Positions 53,923-62,337 of a DNA stretch of 64,000 bases are shown piece by piece. Under the pieces are notes generated by a model that made no database searches, had not been told where the DNA came from, and worked only from the letters and a program-made list of their open reading frames with translations. The position numbers and the translations under genes are program-made. The stretch lies in the NCBI RefSeq assembly GCF_004804275.1, contig NZ_STGI01000005.1:186001-250000 (forward strand). Reading direction: 5' to 3'. Position 1 is the stretch's first letter. Each line of letters opens with the position of its first letter. Origin of the DNA: Herbaspirillum sp. ST 5-3. GTDB taxonomy: Bacteria > Pseudomonadota > Gammaproteobacteria > Burkholderiales > Burkholderiaceae_D.

Positions 53923-54750
53923 TCAGCCTTCCGTACGCGCATCCTTGGGCTTGTCGCCCTTCGGCCAGTCCTTCGCCTTGTCCGGGAAGTCCGGGCGTGC
54001 CTGATGCGTGAAGTATTCGGCAACATCAACCGCTTCCTGCTCCGTCAGCGTATCCGGCTGGCCGAGCGGCATGTTGTGCCTGACGAAGGCGGCTGCGGTA
54101 TAGGTGCGTGCCATGCCAGCGCCGACGTTGAAGGACTGCTTGCCCCACAAGGGCGGGAAGGCATAGCTGCCGTCGGGATTCTTCACCCCCTGTCCGTCCA
54201 CCTGATGGCAGCTCACGCATTTGGCCGCATATACCGCCTTGCCATTCTCCACATTCGGTTTCAGATCCCGGTTGATCTGGACGAAGCCGCGCCCCTTGAC
54301 GCTCATGCCGACAGGAACGCCGCTCGACAGCCACTGCATGTAGGCCAGGATGTCATTCATTTCCTGCGAGTCCCAGGGCAATGCCTTGCCGTTCATGGAG
54401 CGCTGGAAGCAATCGTTGATGCGCTGTTGCAGTGAATTGATCTTCGCGCTGCGCGAACGGTACTCGGGGAATACGCCCCAGATGCCGACCCAGGGTGACG
54501 CGCCCGACATGGTTCCGGCATTGAGGTGGCAATTCGAACAAGTCAGCTTGTTGCCGACATTCTTCGGCAAGCGTTGATGCGTTTGCGTCAGCAGCAGCTT
54601 GCCGTTGCGGATGGCGTCGCCCTGCGGCCCGGAAGGAATGGTGGATTCGTCCGGCACCTTGAACTCTGCCCGGGCCTGCGCGGTCTGTGCAACGGCCGGA
54701 CTGGACATGGCGCCGAACAGGACAAGCAAGGCAAGCGAACGTAGGGACAT
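53923..54750 (-). CDS. tsdA: Diheme cytochrome c, thiosulfate dehydrogenase (TsdA)-like
   Basis: The 275-residue periplasmic protein has a signal peptide (SLALLVLFGAMSSPAVA) and two heme motifs, CSNCH and CVSCH. The TsdA-type pattern is clear: SPWVGIWGVFPEYRSRSAKI, then RINDCFQRSMNG, where the Cys is the axial ligand of heme 1 in TsdA. The family oxidises thiosulfate to tetrathionate or the reverse. The ATG at 54750 has AGGGAGAAG upstream; the frame is open to 54846 without similarity. It is convergent with the ctaA end and divergent from the cbb3 genes. Confidence 0.75.
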   Translation of the reverse strand: MSLRSLALLVLFGAMSSPAVAQTAQARAEFKVPDESTIPSGPQGDAIRNGKLLLTQTHQRLPKNVGNKLTCSNCHLNAGTMSGASPWVGIWGVFPEYRSRSAKINSLQQRINDCFQRSMNGKALPWDSQEMNDILAYMQWLSSGVPVGMSVKGRGFVQINRDLKPNVENGKAVYAAKCVSCHQVDGQGVKNPDGSYAFPPLWGKQSFNVGAGMARTYTAAAFVRHNMPLGQPDTLTEQEAVDVAEYFTHQARPDFPDKAKDWPKGDKPKDARTEG

Positions 54751-55153
54751 GATCTTCTCCCTGCAAAATGGACTCCCGCTATACAACGATGGCAACGAGG
54801 GCGCAACAGCAGGCGTCGGATTACCGGGCGTCGGCAAGCGCCTCACCTCTTGGTCGCGACAATCGCTGATGTAAAGACGATCTATATCGCGTGAAAGTAT
54901 GACCGGGCCGCAATATCAAAAGTTCTGGCTTTTTTGCCAACAAGACGGTCGCATCAAGCATGGTCGGTGCGCGTGCCGACTTTTATTAGAAGAATAATTC
55001 AAGCGTTCGCTTAAACAAGCATTCTTCATATATCTTATAATGCCTCCGCTTTAGCACGAGATACCGCGTTTCTCAAATGACTCAGGTCAAGGTTTTTCAA
55101 AGCAATTCGAAAACGCGGCGTTCGGCATTCCCCCACCCTTCATCTTCAGGATT
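54751..55153. promoter_or_regulatory. Promoter region of the cbb3 operon with a -41.5 palindrome
   Basis: A perfect TATAAT lies at 55036-55041, giving a start near 55048. The inverted repeat TTCAAGCG-TT-CGCTTAAA (54998-55015; perfect core AAGCGTTCGCTT) is centred at 55006.5, about -41.5, which is an activator position. It does not match Crp or Fnr boxes. A weaker ATGAC-TCAG-GTCAA (55077-55090) lies downstream of that start. Nothing coding is supported here. Confidence 0.5.
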
Positions 55154-56836
55154 ATGGACACCGCCACCATACTGCTGTCATCTTTTGTTCTGTCCATTAC
55201 AGGACTGTTCTTTTTTATCTGGTCCCTGCGCAAGAAGCTGTTCGACAACAACCCAGCCGCCGCGCATGTGATTTTCTCGCCGGGCGAGGTTGGCCGCATC
55301 GAAGAGCCCGCCGCCGACGCCGCGCAACGCGCCGGCTTGCAGGATGCCACCATCGCGCACGGTGGACCGGCACTCAATGCGGCGCAGGAAGCGAGCCTGT
55401 CGAACGAGCTGGCCGAGCGCATCGAGGCCGACAAGTCGACCGCCTTCGTGGCCTTCGTGTTCCTGGCCTGTGCGGTGGTGTGGCTGATCGTCGCCTCCAG
55501 CGCCGGCCTGATCAGCTCCATCAAGCTGCATGAACCCGACTGGCTGGTCAATCAGGCATGGCTGACCTTCGGCCGCATCCGCACCATCCACCTCAACGCA
55601 GTGGCCTACGGCTGGGCGCCGATGGCCGCGCTCGGCATCGCCATCTGGATGCTGCCGCGCCTGCTGAAAACGCCGCTGATCGGCGGGCGTTTCGCGGTGC
55701 TCGGCGCCATGATCTGGAATGCCGGCCTGATCGCCGGCCTGGGCTGCATCGCGGTCGGCCTGAACGACGGCATGGAGTGGCTGGAAATTCCCTGGCAAGT
55801 CGACATCCTGCTGGTGGTCGGCGGCCTGCTGGTCGCGCTGCCGCTGGTGTTCACCTTGCAGAACCGCCGCGTCGATCATCTCTATGTATCGATCTGGTAC
55901 ATGGGTGCCGCGCTGTTCTGGTTCCCCACGCTGTTTTTGATCGGCAATATTCCGGGCCTGCATTTCGGTGTCGAACAAGCCACGATGAACTGGTGGTTCG
56001 GCCATAACGTGCTCGGCCTGTTCTACACGCCGATGGCGCTGGCGTCGGTGTATTACTTCCTGCCGAAAATCATCGGCCGTCCGGTGCAGTCGTACAACCT
56101 GTCGCTGCTCGGCTTCTGGACGTTGGCCTTCTTCTACGGCCAGGTCGGCGGACACCACCTGATCGGCGGTCCGGTGCCCGGCTGGCTGATCACCTTGTCG
56201 ATCGTGCAAAGCGTGATGATGATCATCCCGGTGATCTCGTTCTCGGTGAACCAGCATCTGACCATGCGCGGCAGCTTCAAGGCGCTGATCTATTCGCCGA
56301 CGCTGCGTTTCATCGTGCTCGGCGGCATGATGTACACCGTCAGCTCGATCCAGGGTTCGCTGGAGGCGCTGCGCAGCGTCAACACCATCACCCACTTCAC
56401 GCATTACACCGTGGCACACGCGCACCTCGGGCTGTACGGCTTCTTCTCGATGGTAATGTTCGGCGCCGTGTATTTCGTGATGCCGCGCGTGATGGCCTGG
56501 GAATGGCCTTATCCGAAACTGATCGCCACGCATTTCTGGCTGGTCGTGGCCGGCTTCTCGATCTACGTGGTCGGTCTGACCATCGGCGGCTGGCTGCAAG
56601 GCGTGGCAATGCTTGATGCCGCCAAGCCCTTCATGGATTCGGTCACCGTCACCCTGCCCTACCTGCAAGCCCGTTCCGTTGGCGGCGCGATCATGACGCT
56701 CGGCCACCTGGTCTTTGCGTTCCACTTCATCGCGATGGCCCTGCGTTACGGCCCGCGCCGCATCGGCGCCGCGCTGCTGCACACTCCCGCTCCCGTTGTC
56801 TCCCTGCCGCGAGAATATTCATGGAAAACGAACTGA
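55154..56836 (+). CDS. ccoN: cbb3-type cytochrome oxidase subunit I with CcoS-like N-terminus
   Basis: The 560-residue protein is the catalytic subunit of a high-affinity cbb3 oxidase. The CcoN core (about 100-550) has IRTIHLNAVAYGW, NWWFGHNVLG, GQVGGHHLIG and YTVAHAHLGLYGF, which supply the heme and CuB histidines. The first 50 residues (one membrane helix, then SLRKKLFDNNPAAAHVIF) look like CcoS, an assembly factor normally separate. It overlaps ccoO by 16 bases. Confidence 0.9.
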   Translation: MDTATILLSSFVLSITGLFFFIWSLRKKLFDNNPAAAHVIFSPGEVGRIEEPAADAAQRAGLQDATIAHGGPALNAAQEASLSNELAERIEADKSTAFVAFVFLACAVVWLIVASSAGLISSIKLHEPDWLVNQAWLTFGRIRTIHLNAVAYGWAPMAALGIAIWMLPRLLKTPLIGGRFAVLGAMIWNAGLIAGLGCIAVGLNDGMEWLEIPWQVDILLVVGGLLVALPLVFTLQNRRVDHLYVSIWYMGAALFWFPTLFLIGNIPGLHFGVEQATMNWWFGHNVLGLFYTPMALASVYYFLPKIIGRPVQSYNLSLLGFWTLAFFYGQVGGHHLIGGPVPGWLITLSIVQSVMMIIPVISFSVNQHLTMRGSFKALIYSPTLRFIVLGGMMYTVSSIQGSLEALRSVNTITHFTHYTVAHAHLGLYGFFSMVMFGAVYFVMPRVMAWEWPYPKLIATHFWLVVAGFSIYVVGLTIGGWLQGVAMLDAAKPFMDSVTVTLPYLQARSVGGAIMTLGHLVFAFHFIAMALRYGPRRIGAALLHTPAPVVSLPREYSWKTN

Positions 56837-57417
56837 AATTATTGACCGGCGCCATGGTGACGCTGGCGCTTGCCACGTCAACCCTGGTCGTGGTGCCTTA
56901 CCTGCAACTGTCCGACCTGAAGCCCGCGGCCAGCCTGAAGCCCTACACCTCGGTGCAACTGCGCGGCCGCGAGCAGTACATCAAGAACGGTTGCATCTAC
57001 TGCCATTCGCAGCAGCCGCGCGACAAGGCGCAGGCGCCGGACACCCAGCGTGGCTGGGGTCGCGCCTCGGTCGCCGCCGATTACTACTATGACAGCCCGC
57101 ACCTGCTCGGCACCATGCGCACCGGCCCCGATCTCTTCAACATCGGAGCGCGCCAGCCGAGCGCCGATTGGCAGCTCGGCCACCTCTACCAGCCGCGCGC
57201 CTATACGCCGGGCAGCATCATGCCGTCCTACCCTTACCTGTTCGAGGTCAAGGACCAGGCCGACAGCGGCGACCGTGTGGTGAACCTGCCGCCAGGCTAC
57301 GCGCCGCCCGGCAAAGTGGTGATCGCCAAGCCGGAAGCGATGGACCTGGTGCAGTACCTGCTCGGACTTGACCACACTTATCCGGCCATCACGGCGGATG
57401 ACGTCAAGAATAAATAG
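56821..57417 (+). CDS. ccoO: cbb3 oxidase cytochrome c subunit CcoO
   Basis: The 198-residue protein has an N-terminal membrane anchor and a single heme motif CIYCHSQQPRD, followed by WGRASVAADYYYDSPHLLGTMRTGPD and an axial Met in GSIMPSYP. This is characteristic of CcoO. It passes electrons to CcoN. The start lies inside the end of ccoN. Confidence 0.93.
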   Translation: MENELKLLTGAMVTLALATSTLVVVPYLQLSDLKPAASLKPYTSVQLRGREQYIKNGCIYCHSQQPRDKAQAPDTQRGWGRASVAADYYYDSPHLLGTMRTGPDLFNIGARQPSADWQLGHLYQPRAYTPGSIMPSYPYLFEVKDQADSGDRVVNLPPGYAPPGKVVIAKPEAMDLVQYLLGLDHTYPAITADDVKNK

Positions 57418-57465
57418 CAAATCGTAGCAGCGCCGCTTGCGAAGAAAACCATACGGAGTTCATAC

Positions 57466-58056
57466 ATGATTCAGGACATCAAGCAAACCGCCGCGCAGAT
57501 GCGCGAGCATCCCGATCCGCATGAAAGCGGAACGCCGGTGCCGCGCAAGGTGATCGTCATCGTCAGCCTCGCGCTGCTGTGGGCCGTCGGCTACATCTTC
57601 ATGGCGCGCCCCAATGCCGATCCCGCACTGGGCGACAACCGCACCAGGACCGATCTGATGGCGCAGGCCGGAGGCGGCACGGCCGATGGTGCACAGATCT
57701 TCGGTGCCCAATGCGCTGCCTGCCATCAGGCCACCGGCGCCGGCCTGCCCGGCGTGTTCCCGCCGCTGGCCGGGTCGGAATGGGTGATCGGCAAGGACAC
57801 GCTCGCCGCCAACATCCTGCTGCATGGCATTTCGGGCAAGCTGACGGTGAAAGGCACGAGCTACAACGGCGCGATGCCGGCCTTCGGTGAAAAGCTGGAC
57901 GATGCGCAAATCGCCGCAGTGCTCACCTATGTGCGCTCCAACTTCGGCAACAGCGCGGGCAAGATCGACGCCGCTGCGGTGAAGACCGCGCGCGAGGCAA
58001 GCAAGGACCGCAAGACGCCGTGGAACGGTGACGATGAGCTGGGTAAACTCAAGTGA
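57466..58056 (+). CDS. Membrane-anchored monoheme cytochrome c (CcoP substitute)
   Basis: The 196-residue protein has one membrane segment (about 28-46) and one heme motif CAACHQ (near residue 85), with GVFPPLAGSEWV and an axial Met in YNGAMPAFG. Usual CcoP has two hemes and a longer chain, so this is a shortened replacement. It sits where ccoP would be expected, 48 bases after ccoO. GGAG precedes the ATG. No ccoQ is visible. Confidence 0.82.
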   Translation: MIQDIKQTAAQMREHPDPHESGTPVPRKVIVIVSLALLWAVGYIFMARPNADPALGDNRTRTDLMAQAGGGTADGAQIFGAQCAACHQATGAGLPGVFPPLAGSEWVIGKDTLAANILLHGISGKLTVKGTSYNGAMPAFGEKLDDAQIAAVLTYVRSNFGNSAGKIDAAAVKTAREASKDRKTPWNGDDELGKLK

Positions 58057-58711
58057 TGCCGGCGCGCCGGTAAAGACATTACTGGCGCTGCTGCTCGTGG
58101 CCGCGCTCGCCGCCGTCGCGGTTCACACCGTGACGGACGGCTTCCGCGTCTTCACGACGGAAGACGGGCGGCGTCTGGCGATCGAGGAGCATCCGCGGCA
58201 TCTTCCCGCGACCACGATCCAGTACGAGGACGGCAGCGCGCTGCCGCTGGCACAGGCGCTGCACGAGGATGGCCGCGCGACCATCGCGGTGTTCTTCTAC
58301 ACGCGCTGCAATACCATCTGTTCGGTTGTCGGCACCGAACTCCAGCAACTTCAGGACAGGATCAAGGCCGACGGCCTGGAGTCGCAAATCCGCCTGCTGA
58401 GCATCAGCTTCGATCCGGATGACGGGCAGCCTGCGCTGGCCGGGTATGCGAAACGCATGCACGCAGATGCCGGCGACTGGCGCTTCGCGCGGATCACGGA
58501 CACGCAACAGCGCAGCAAGCTGCTCGATGCCTTCGGCATCACGGTGGTACCCGCGCCGCTCGGCGAATTCCAGCACAATGCCGCCTTCCACATCCTGACG
58601 CCCGACGGACGGCTGGCGCATATCATCGACTATGACCAGCCCGAGGTCGCGCTGGCACATGCACTCGCGGCCGCGCGCCGCTCCGGCGCACGCCATGGAG
58701 CAGTGTCGTGA
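58028..58711 (+). CDS. SCO1/SenC-family protein of the cbb3 operon
   Basis: The 227-residue protein has an N-terminal membrane anchor (about 15-35) and a thioredoxin-like domain with CNTIC (C-x3-C) and a later His in FQHNAAFHILTPDG. It is a copper chaperone or thiol reductase, here probably for the CuB site of CcoN. GTG at 58028 or ATG at 58034 may be the start; both lie in the end of the cytochrome gene. It overlaps the next gene by four bases. Confidence 0.82.
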   Translation: MTMSWVNSSDAGAPVKTLLALLLVAALAAVAVHTVTDGFRVFTTEDGRRLAIEEHPRHLPATTIQYEDGSALPLAQALHEDGRATIAVFFYTRCNTICSVVGTELQQLQDRIKADGLESQIRLLSISFDPDDGQPALAGYAKRMHADAGDWRFARITDTQQRSKLLDAFGITVVPAPLGEFQHNAAFHILTPDGRLAHIIDYDQPEVALAHALAAARRSGARHGAVS

Positions 58712-59358
58712 AGACCATGCATTCCCAATTTTCCAGCAGCATGAAAGCAGCGGCATGGGCCATGCTCGGCAGCCTGCTGCTGGTCATCGCCATCGCATGC
58801 AGGCAGCCGCTTGAGCAGACCATGGCGCGCCATATGCTGGTGCAGATCCCGATGCTGCTGATCGCAGGCGTCTCGCTCAACCGTTTTCTGGCGCGCCTGC
58901 CCGGCCTGCGCACCATTGCACGCCACGCGGGTTCGTGGGACGAATATGGATTGACCGGCTTGGCGGTGTTCCTGCTGGCGAGTGCCTACTGGATGATTCC
59001 CAAGGCGCTCGACAGCGCGGTCGCATCGGGCTTGATGGAGACCGGCAAGTTCGCCTCGCTGCTCGTCGCCGGTTTCGTGCTGCCCGCGTCGCTGTCGCGC
59101 GCCAACACCATTCTTCAGCTTTTCTTCCTTGGCAATTTCGCATCGATGATGGCGATCGCCGGCATGCTCTTTCAGGACACGTCGACGCGTCTCTGCAATT
59201 TCTATCTGCTTGACGATCAGGTGCTGGCAGGTACCGGACTGGTCACGCTGGCTGTCGTGATTCCGGTGTTGTGGTGCCTGGGACAGGCGTCGGTGAGGGA
59301 ATTCTTCAGGGGCGGACAGCAAGCCGCCCCTGAAGTGGTGAAGGTCGGGCATCCGTAA
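58708..59358 (+). CDS. Multispanning membrane protein of the cbb3 operon, unknown role
   Basis: The 216-residue protein has about five or six membrane segments and an ARHMLVQIPMLLIAG stretch reminiscent of CtaG/caa3 assembly proteins, though I cannot assign it. GTG at 58708 overlaps the SCO stop; ATG at 58717 is the alternative. Position suggests a copper or oxidase assembly function. The 3' end of the gene holds a 12-bp perfect inverted repeat. Confidence 0.6.
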   Translation: MKTMHSQFSSSMKAAAWAMLGSLLLVIAIACRQPLEQTMARHMLVQIPMLLIAGVSLNRFLARLPGLRTIARHAGSWDEYGLTGLAVFLLASAYWMIPKALDSAVASGLMETGKFASLLVAGFVLPASLSRANTILQLFFLGNFASMMAIAGMLFQDTSTRLCNFYLLDDQVLAGTGLVTLAVVIPVLWCLGQASVREFFRGGQQAAPEVVKVGHP

Positions 59359-59369
59359 GCGACGGATGC
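59304..59369. terminator. Two stem-loops at the convergent cbb3/hemN junction
   Basis: CTTCAGGGGCGG/CCGCCCCTGAAG (59304-59315 and 59324-59335) is a perfect 12-bp repeat inside the last codons of the membrane protein. GCATCCGT/ACGGATGC (59349-59356 and 59362-59369) straddles its stop. Neither has a T-run. Together they probably end transcription from both sides. Confidence 0.5.
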
Positions 59370-59376
59370 ACGGTGC

Positions 59377-60768
59377 TTAGATCAGCTTCGAATAGGTGGA
59401 CGTGGTCGGCTGCGTCAGATACTTGTCGAATGCCATGCCGACTGCGCGCACGAACAGGCGGCCCTTCGGCGTGACGCGAATTCCGCTGCGGTCGATGGTG
59501 ATCAGGCCGGCATCCTCGTACTGCTTCAGAATGCTCATCTCGGGCGCAAAATAGCTCTCGAAATCGATCCCGTACTGGCGATTGATGTCCGCAAATTCCA
59601 GCGGCAGACTGCACATCAGGGTCATGATGATCTGGCGGCGCAGCAGGTCGTCCTTGCTCAGTTCAAAGCCTTTTTCGACCGGCAGGCGGCCCTGGTCGAG
59701 ATGCTCGTAATACGCTTTCACCGTGCGCACTGACTGGCTGTAGGAACTGCCGACCTTGCCGATGGCGGACACGCCAAAACCGATCAGATCGCATTCCGCG
59801 CGCGTGGTATAGCCCTGGAAATTGCGATGCAGCGTCTTGTCCAGGCGCGCCTTGTTCAATTCATCATCCGGCTTGGCGAAGTGATCCAGGCCGATGTACA
59901 CATAGCCCGCTTCCAGCAGGCGGCGCGTCGACATCAGGAAGATCTGCAGGCGCTCCTCGGCCGACGGCAGGTCGGCGGCCACGATCAGACGCTGCGCCTT
60001 GAAGCGGCTGGGCAGGTGCGCGTAGTTGTAGAGCGCGATGCGGTCGGGCGATACCTGGATCAGGCTGTCGAGCGTGCGGCTGAAGCTTTCCAGCGTCTGC
60101 TTGGGCAGGCCATAGATCAGGTCGGCGTTGATGGACTGGAAACCCGCCTTGCGGCTGTCGCTCACGGCCTTCTCGACCATTTCCAGCGGCTGGATGCGGT
60201 TGACCGCCTTCTGCACTTCCGGGTCGAAGTCCTGCACGCCGAAGCTGGTGCGGTTGAAGCCGAGGCCGGCCAGCATGTCGAGCGTGCCGTCGCGCACTGT
60301 GCGCGGATCGATCTCGACACCGAGTTCGGCATCGGGCGTGAATTCGAAGTGCTTGCCCACCATGGCCATCAGCTGGCGCAATTCGTCGGCATTGAAGAAG
60401 GTCGGCGTGCCGCCGCCCAGATGCAGCTGTGCCGTCTTGCGATCGGGGCCGATGTGCGACGCGACCAGCGCCATTTCCTTGTCGAGGTAGCGCAGGTATT
60501 CGGTTACGCGCTCATGGTCTTGCGTGATGATCTTGTTGCAAGCGCAGAAATAGCAAAGCGATTCGCAAAACGGCAAATGCAGGTAGATCGACAAGGGCGG
60601 ATTGGTACGGCCTTCGGCGCGCTGCGCCAGATAGGTATGGTAGGTCTGGTCGGTAAAACCGGCGTTGAAACGGTCCGCCGTCGGGAAGGACGTGTAGCGC
60701 GGACCGAGTTTGTCGAACTTGCGAATCAGTTCTTCGGACAGTTCGATATCTGGCAGGGAAGATGTCAC
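59377..60768 (-). CDS. hemN: Oxygen-independent coproporphyrinogen III oxidase
   Basis: The radical SAM enzyme makes protoporphyrinogen IX without oxygen, needed for heme under denitrifying conditions. The cluster motif is CESLCYFCAC (CxxxCxxCxC), with HLGGGTPTFF and the GPRYTSFPTADRF start of HemN proper. The frame is open to a TTG at 60810; I place the start at GTG 60768 (MTSSLPDIELSEEL), though no strong ribosome site supports either. It lies about 95 bases after the FmdE-like gene on the same strand. Confidence 0.93.
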   Translation of the reverse strand: MTSSLPDIELSEELIRKFDKLGPRYTSFPTADRFNAGFTDQTYHTYLAQRAEGRTNPPLSIYLHLPFCESLCYFCACNKIITQDHERVTEYLRYLDKEMALVASHIGPDRKTAQLHLGGGTPTFFNADELRQLMAMVGKHFEFTPDAELGVEIDPRTVRDGTLDMLAGLGFNRTSFGVQDFDPEVQKAVNRIQPLEMVEKAVSDSRKAGFQSINADLIYGLPKQTLESFSRTLDSLIQVSPDRIALYNYAHLPSRFKAQRLIVAADLPSAEERLQIFLMSTRRLLEAGYVYIGLDHFAKPDDELNKARLDKTLHRNFQGYTTRAECDLIGFGVSAIGKVGSSYSQSVRTVKAYYEHLDQGRLPVEKGFELSKDDLLRRQIIMTLMCSLPLEFADINRQYGIDFESYFAPEMSILKQYEDAGLITIDRSGIRVTPKGRLFVRAVGMAFDKYLTQPTTSTYSKLI

Positions 60769-60861
60769 AGGCGTATCCAAAAGGTTGTCTTGCAGCGTAT
60801 TTTGCCGCAAGTTTGCGATTGCCGTGCGACAGTATTTGATCGGGACAAGTTCCCCGTGGCC

Positions 60862-61476
60862 TCAGACTGTGGCTGCATTGACTGAGATCAACTCCGGGTC
60901 ATCTGCATGCTCGATCAGGATGCGCCGTACGCGGTCCTGCCAAAGCGTGGCAAATTCCTCCGCTTCCTGCGGCGTGGCGACGCCTTCCAGCAGTTTCCTC
61001 AACAAGCCGCCGCCCCGCGAATCGCCCGGCACCCGGCCCATGTTCATGGCAAGCTGCACCGACTCACCGGTATCGACACGCTCGAAGCTCGCTTCGCTCT
61101 CGATCGCGCAGGAAAAATACATCAGGTCCTGACGCCGGAAGTTGCGGCCGATCCCCTTGAAGCCACCCGGCCCTGCCGCGCCTGTTATCAAACTCACCAC
61201 ACTTCCGATCACCCCGGTCACGCCCTCATCGGCCGCCGAAGCAAAGCGCACCTGCACCTTGCCGCGTTCCGGCGTCTGGTCCGGGTACAACAGTGCCAGC
61301 GCGCGGCGCGTCATCAGGTACGCCCCGGCCACGGTCGGGCACGAGTGTCCGGCCAGGCGCACCGCGTCAATGTAGTGGTAAGTAATCAAGCCGTCGGAAA
61401 ACGCACCGAGGAATTGCGAGAGCCCGTCATGCAGAGTGATGGCAGGCGCCTGGTCGAAGAATGCCGGGTAGCTCAT
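60862..61476 (-). CDS. FmdE-like protein of unknown function
   Basis: The 204-residue protein resembles the FmdE family, with a His/Cys pair in LAGHSCPTVAGAYLMTRRAL near residue 43. FmdE homologues occur beside molybdoenzyme and metal-redox genes, but no activity is established. It lies between sufT and hemN on the same strand and may be a metal- or heme-related accessory protein. Confidence 0.55.
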   Translation of the reverse strand: MSYPAFFDQAPAITLHDGLSQFLGAFSDGLITYHYIDAVRLAGHSCPTVAGAYLMTRRALALLYPDQTPERGKVQVRFASAADEGVTGVIGSVVSLITGAAGPGGFKGIGRNFRRQDLMYFSCAIESEASFERVDTGESVQLAMNMGRVPGDSRGGGLLRKLLEGVATPQEAEEFATLWQDRVRRILIEHADDPELISVNAATV

Positions 61477-61501
61477 ATGGTCTTTTTACCTTGAAAGATG
61501 T

Positions 61502-61858
61502 TTACAACAGTCCGAGTTCAAGCTTGACTTCGTCCGTCATGGAATCGATGCTCCACGGCGGCTCCCACACCAGTTCCACATGCACCGAATTCACGCCCGG
61601 CACTTCGGCCACGCGCCCCTCGACCACGCCGGGGAAGGTCCCCGCTACCGGACAGGCCGGCGCGGTCAGGGTCATTTCGATTTCGACATGGCCCTCGGGA
61701 TCGATGTCGAGCGTGTAGATCAGGCCCAGGTCAAAAATGTTGACCGAGATTTCCGGGTCGTAGATCGTGCGCAGCACGGCGATGATGTCAGACCTCAGTT
61801 CGTCTTCATTCACGCCGGATTCGGCCTCGTTGGCCAGTATGTCCTTGCTTGCTTCCAT
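61502..61858 (-). CDS. sufT: MIP18/DUF59 Fe-S assembly protein SufT
   Basis: The 118-residue protein has the DUF59 signature (VLRTIYDPEISVNIFDLGLIY, TLTAPACPVAG with the conserved Cys). SufT helps mature iron-sulfur proteins in SUF systems. Spacing of 32 bases to sufU and the shared strand place it in the suf operon. Confidence 0.88.
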   Translation of the reverse strand: MEASKDILANEAESGVNEDELRSDIIAVLRTIYDPEISVNIFDLGLIYTLDIDPEGHVEIEMTLTAPACPVAGTFPGVVEGRVAEVPGVNSVHVELVWEPPWSIDSMTDEVKLELGLL

Positions 61859-61890
61859 GTTGATTCTCGCTCAGTGTGTCGATGACGGAT

Positions 61891-62337
61891 TCATTCGGTG
61901 GTGACCGGCGCGGCCCGGTCCTTCAGCGCCGCCTGCATGGTGTGCCATGCCAGCGTGGCGCACTTCACGCGCGCCGGATATTCCCGCACGCCTGCCAGCA
62001 CTTCCAGCTTGCCCAGATCCTCGTCCGGCGTGGCGTCGTCATGCGTGACCAGGTGGTGGAATTCCTCGAACAGGTGCGCGGCCTCGTCCAGCTTCTTGCC
62101 CTTGAGCGCATCGGTCATCAGCGAGGCCGAGGCGGTCGAGATGGCGCAGCCCGTACCCTCAAAGCTCACATCCTGGATCACGTCACCTTCGACATGCAGG
62201 TACACCGTCAACTGATCGCCGCACAAGCGGTTGTGGCCGTGCGCAACGTGGTTGGCATCGGCCATCGCGTGACAGTTGCGCGGCTTCTTGTAGTGATCGA
62301 AGATCACTTCCTGGTAAAGATCACGCAAATCACTCAT
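61891..62337 (-). CDS. sufU: SufU-type Fe-S scaffold / sulfur relay protein
   Basis: The 148-residue protein has the three conserved Cys sites, in RLCGDQL, GTGCAIST and ARVKCATLAW, and the insertion and GVREYPARVKC segment typical of SufU rather than IscU. It accepts sulfur from SufS. The ATG at 62337 overlaps the sufS stop, with GGAG upstream. The frame is open to 62469 without similarity. Confidence 0.9.
   Translation of the reverse strand: MSDLRDLYQEVIFDHYKKPRNCHAMADANHVAHGHNRLCGDQLTVYLHVEGDVIQDVSFEGTGCAISTASASLMTDALKGKKLDEAAHLFEEFHHLVTHDDATPDEDLGKLEVLAGVREYPARVKCATLAWHTMQAALKDRAAPVTTE

Noticed and set aside
55178-56782. Minus-strand 534-codon frame opposite ccoN
   Set aside because: Antisense shadow rich in Gln, His and Asp; ccoN is well supported.
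60835-60849. TTGAT-N4-ACAAG before hemN as an Fnr box
   Set aside because: The second half-site matches too poorly to claim, although anaerobic control of hemN would be expected.
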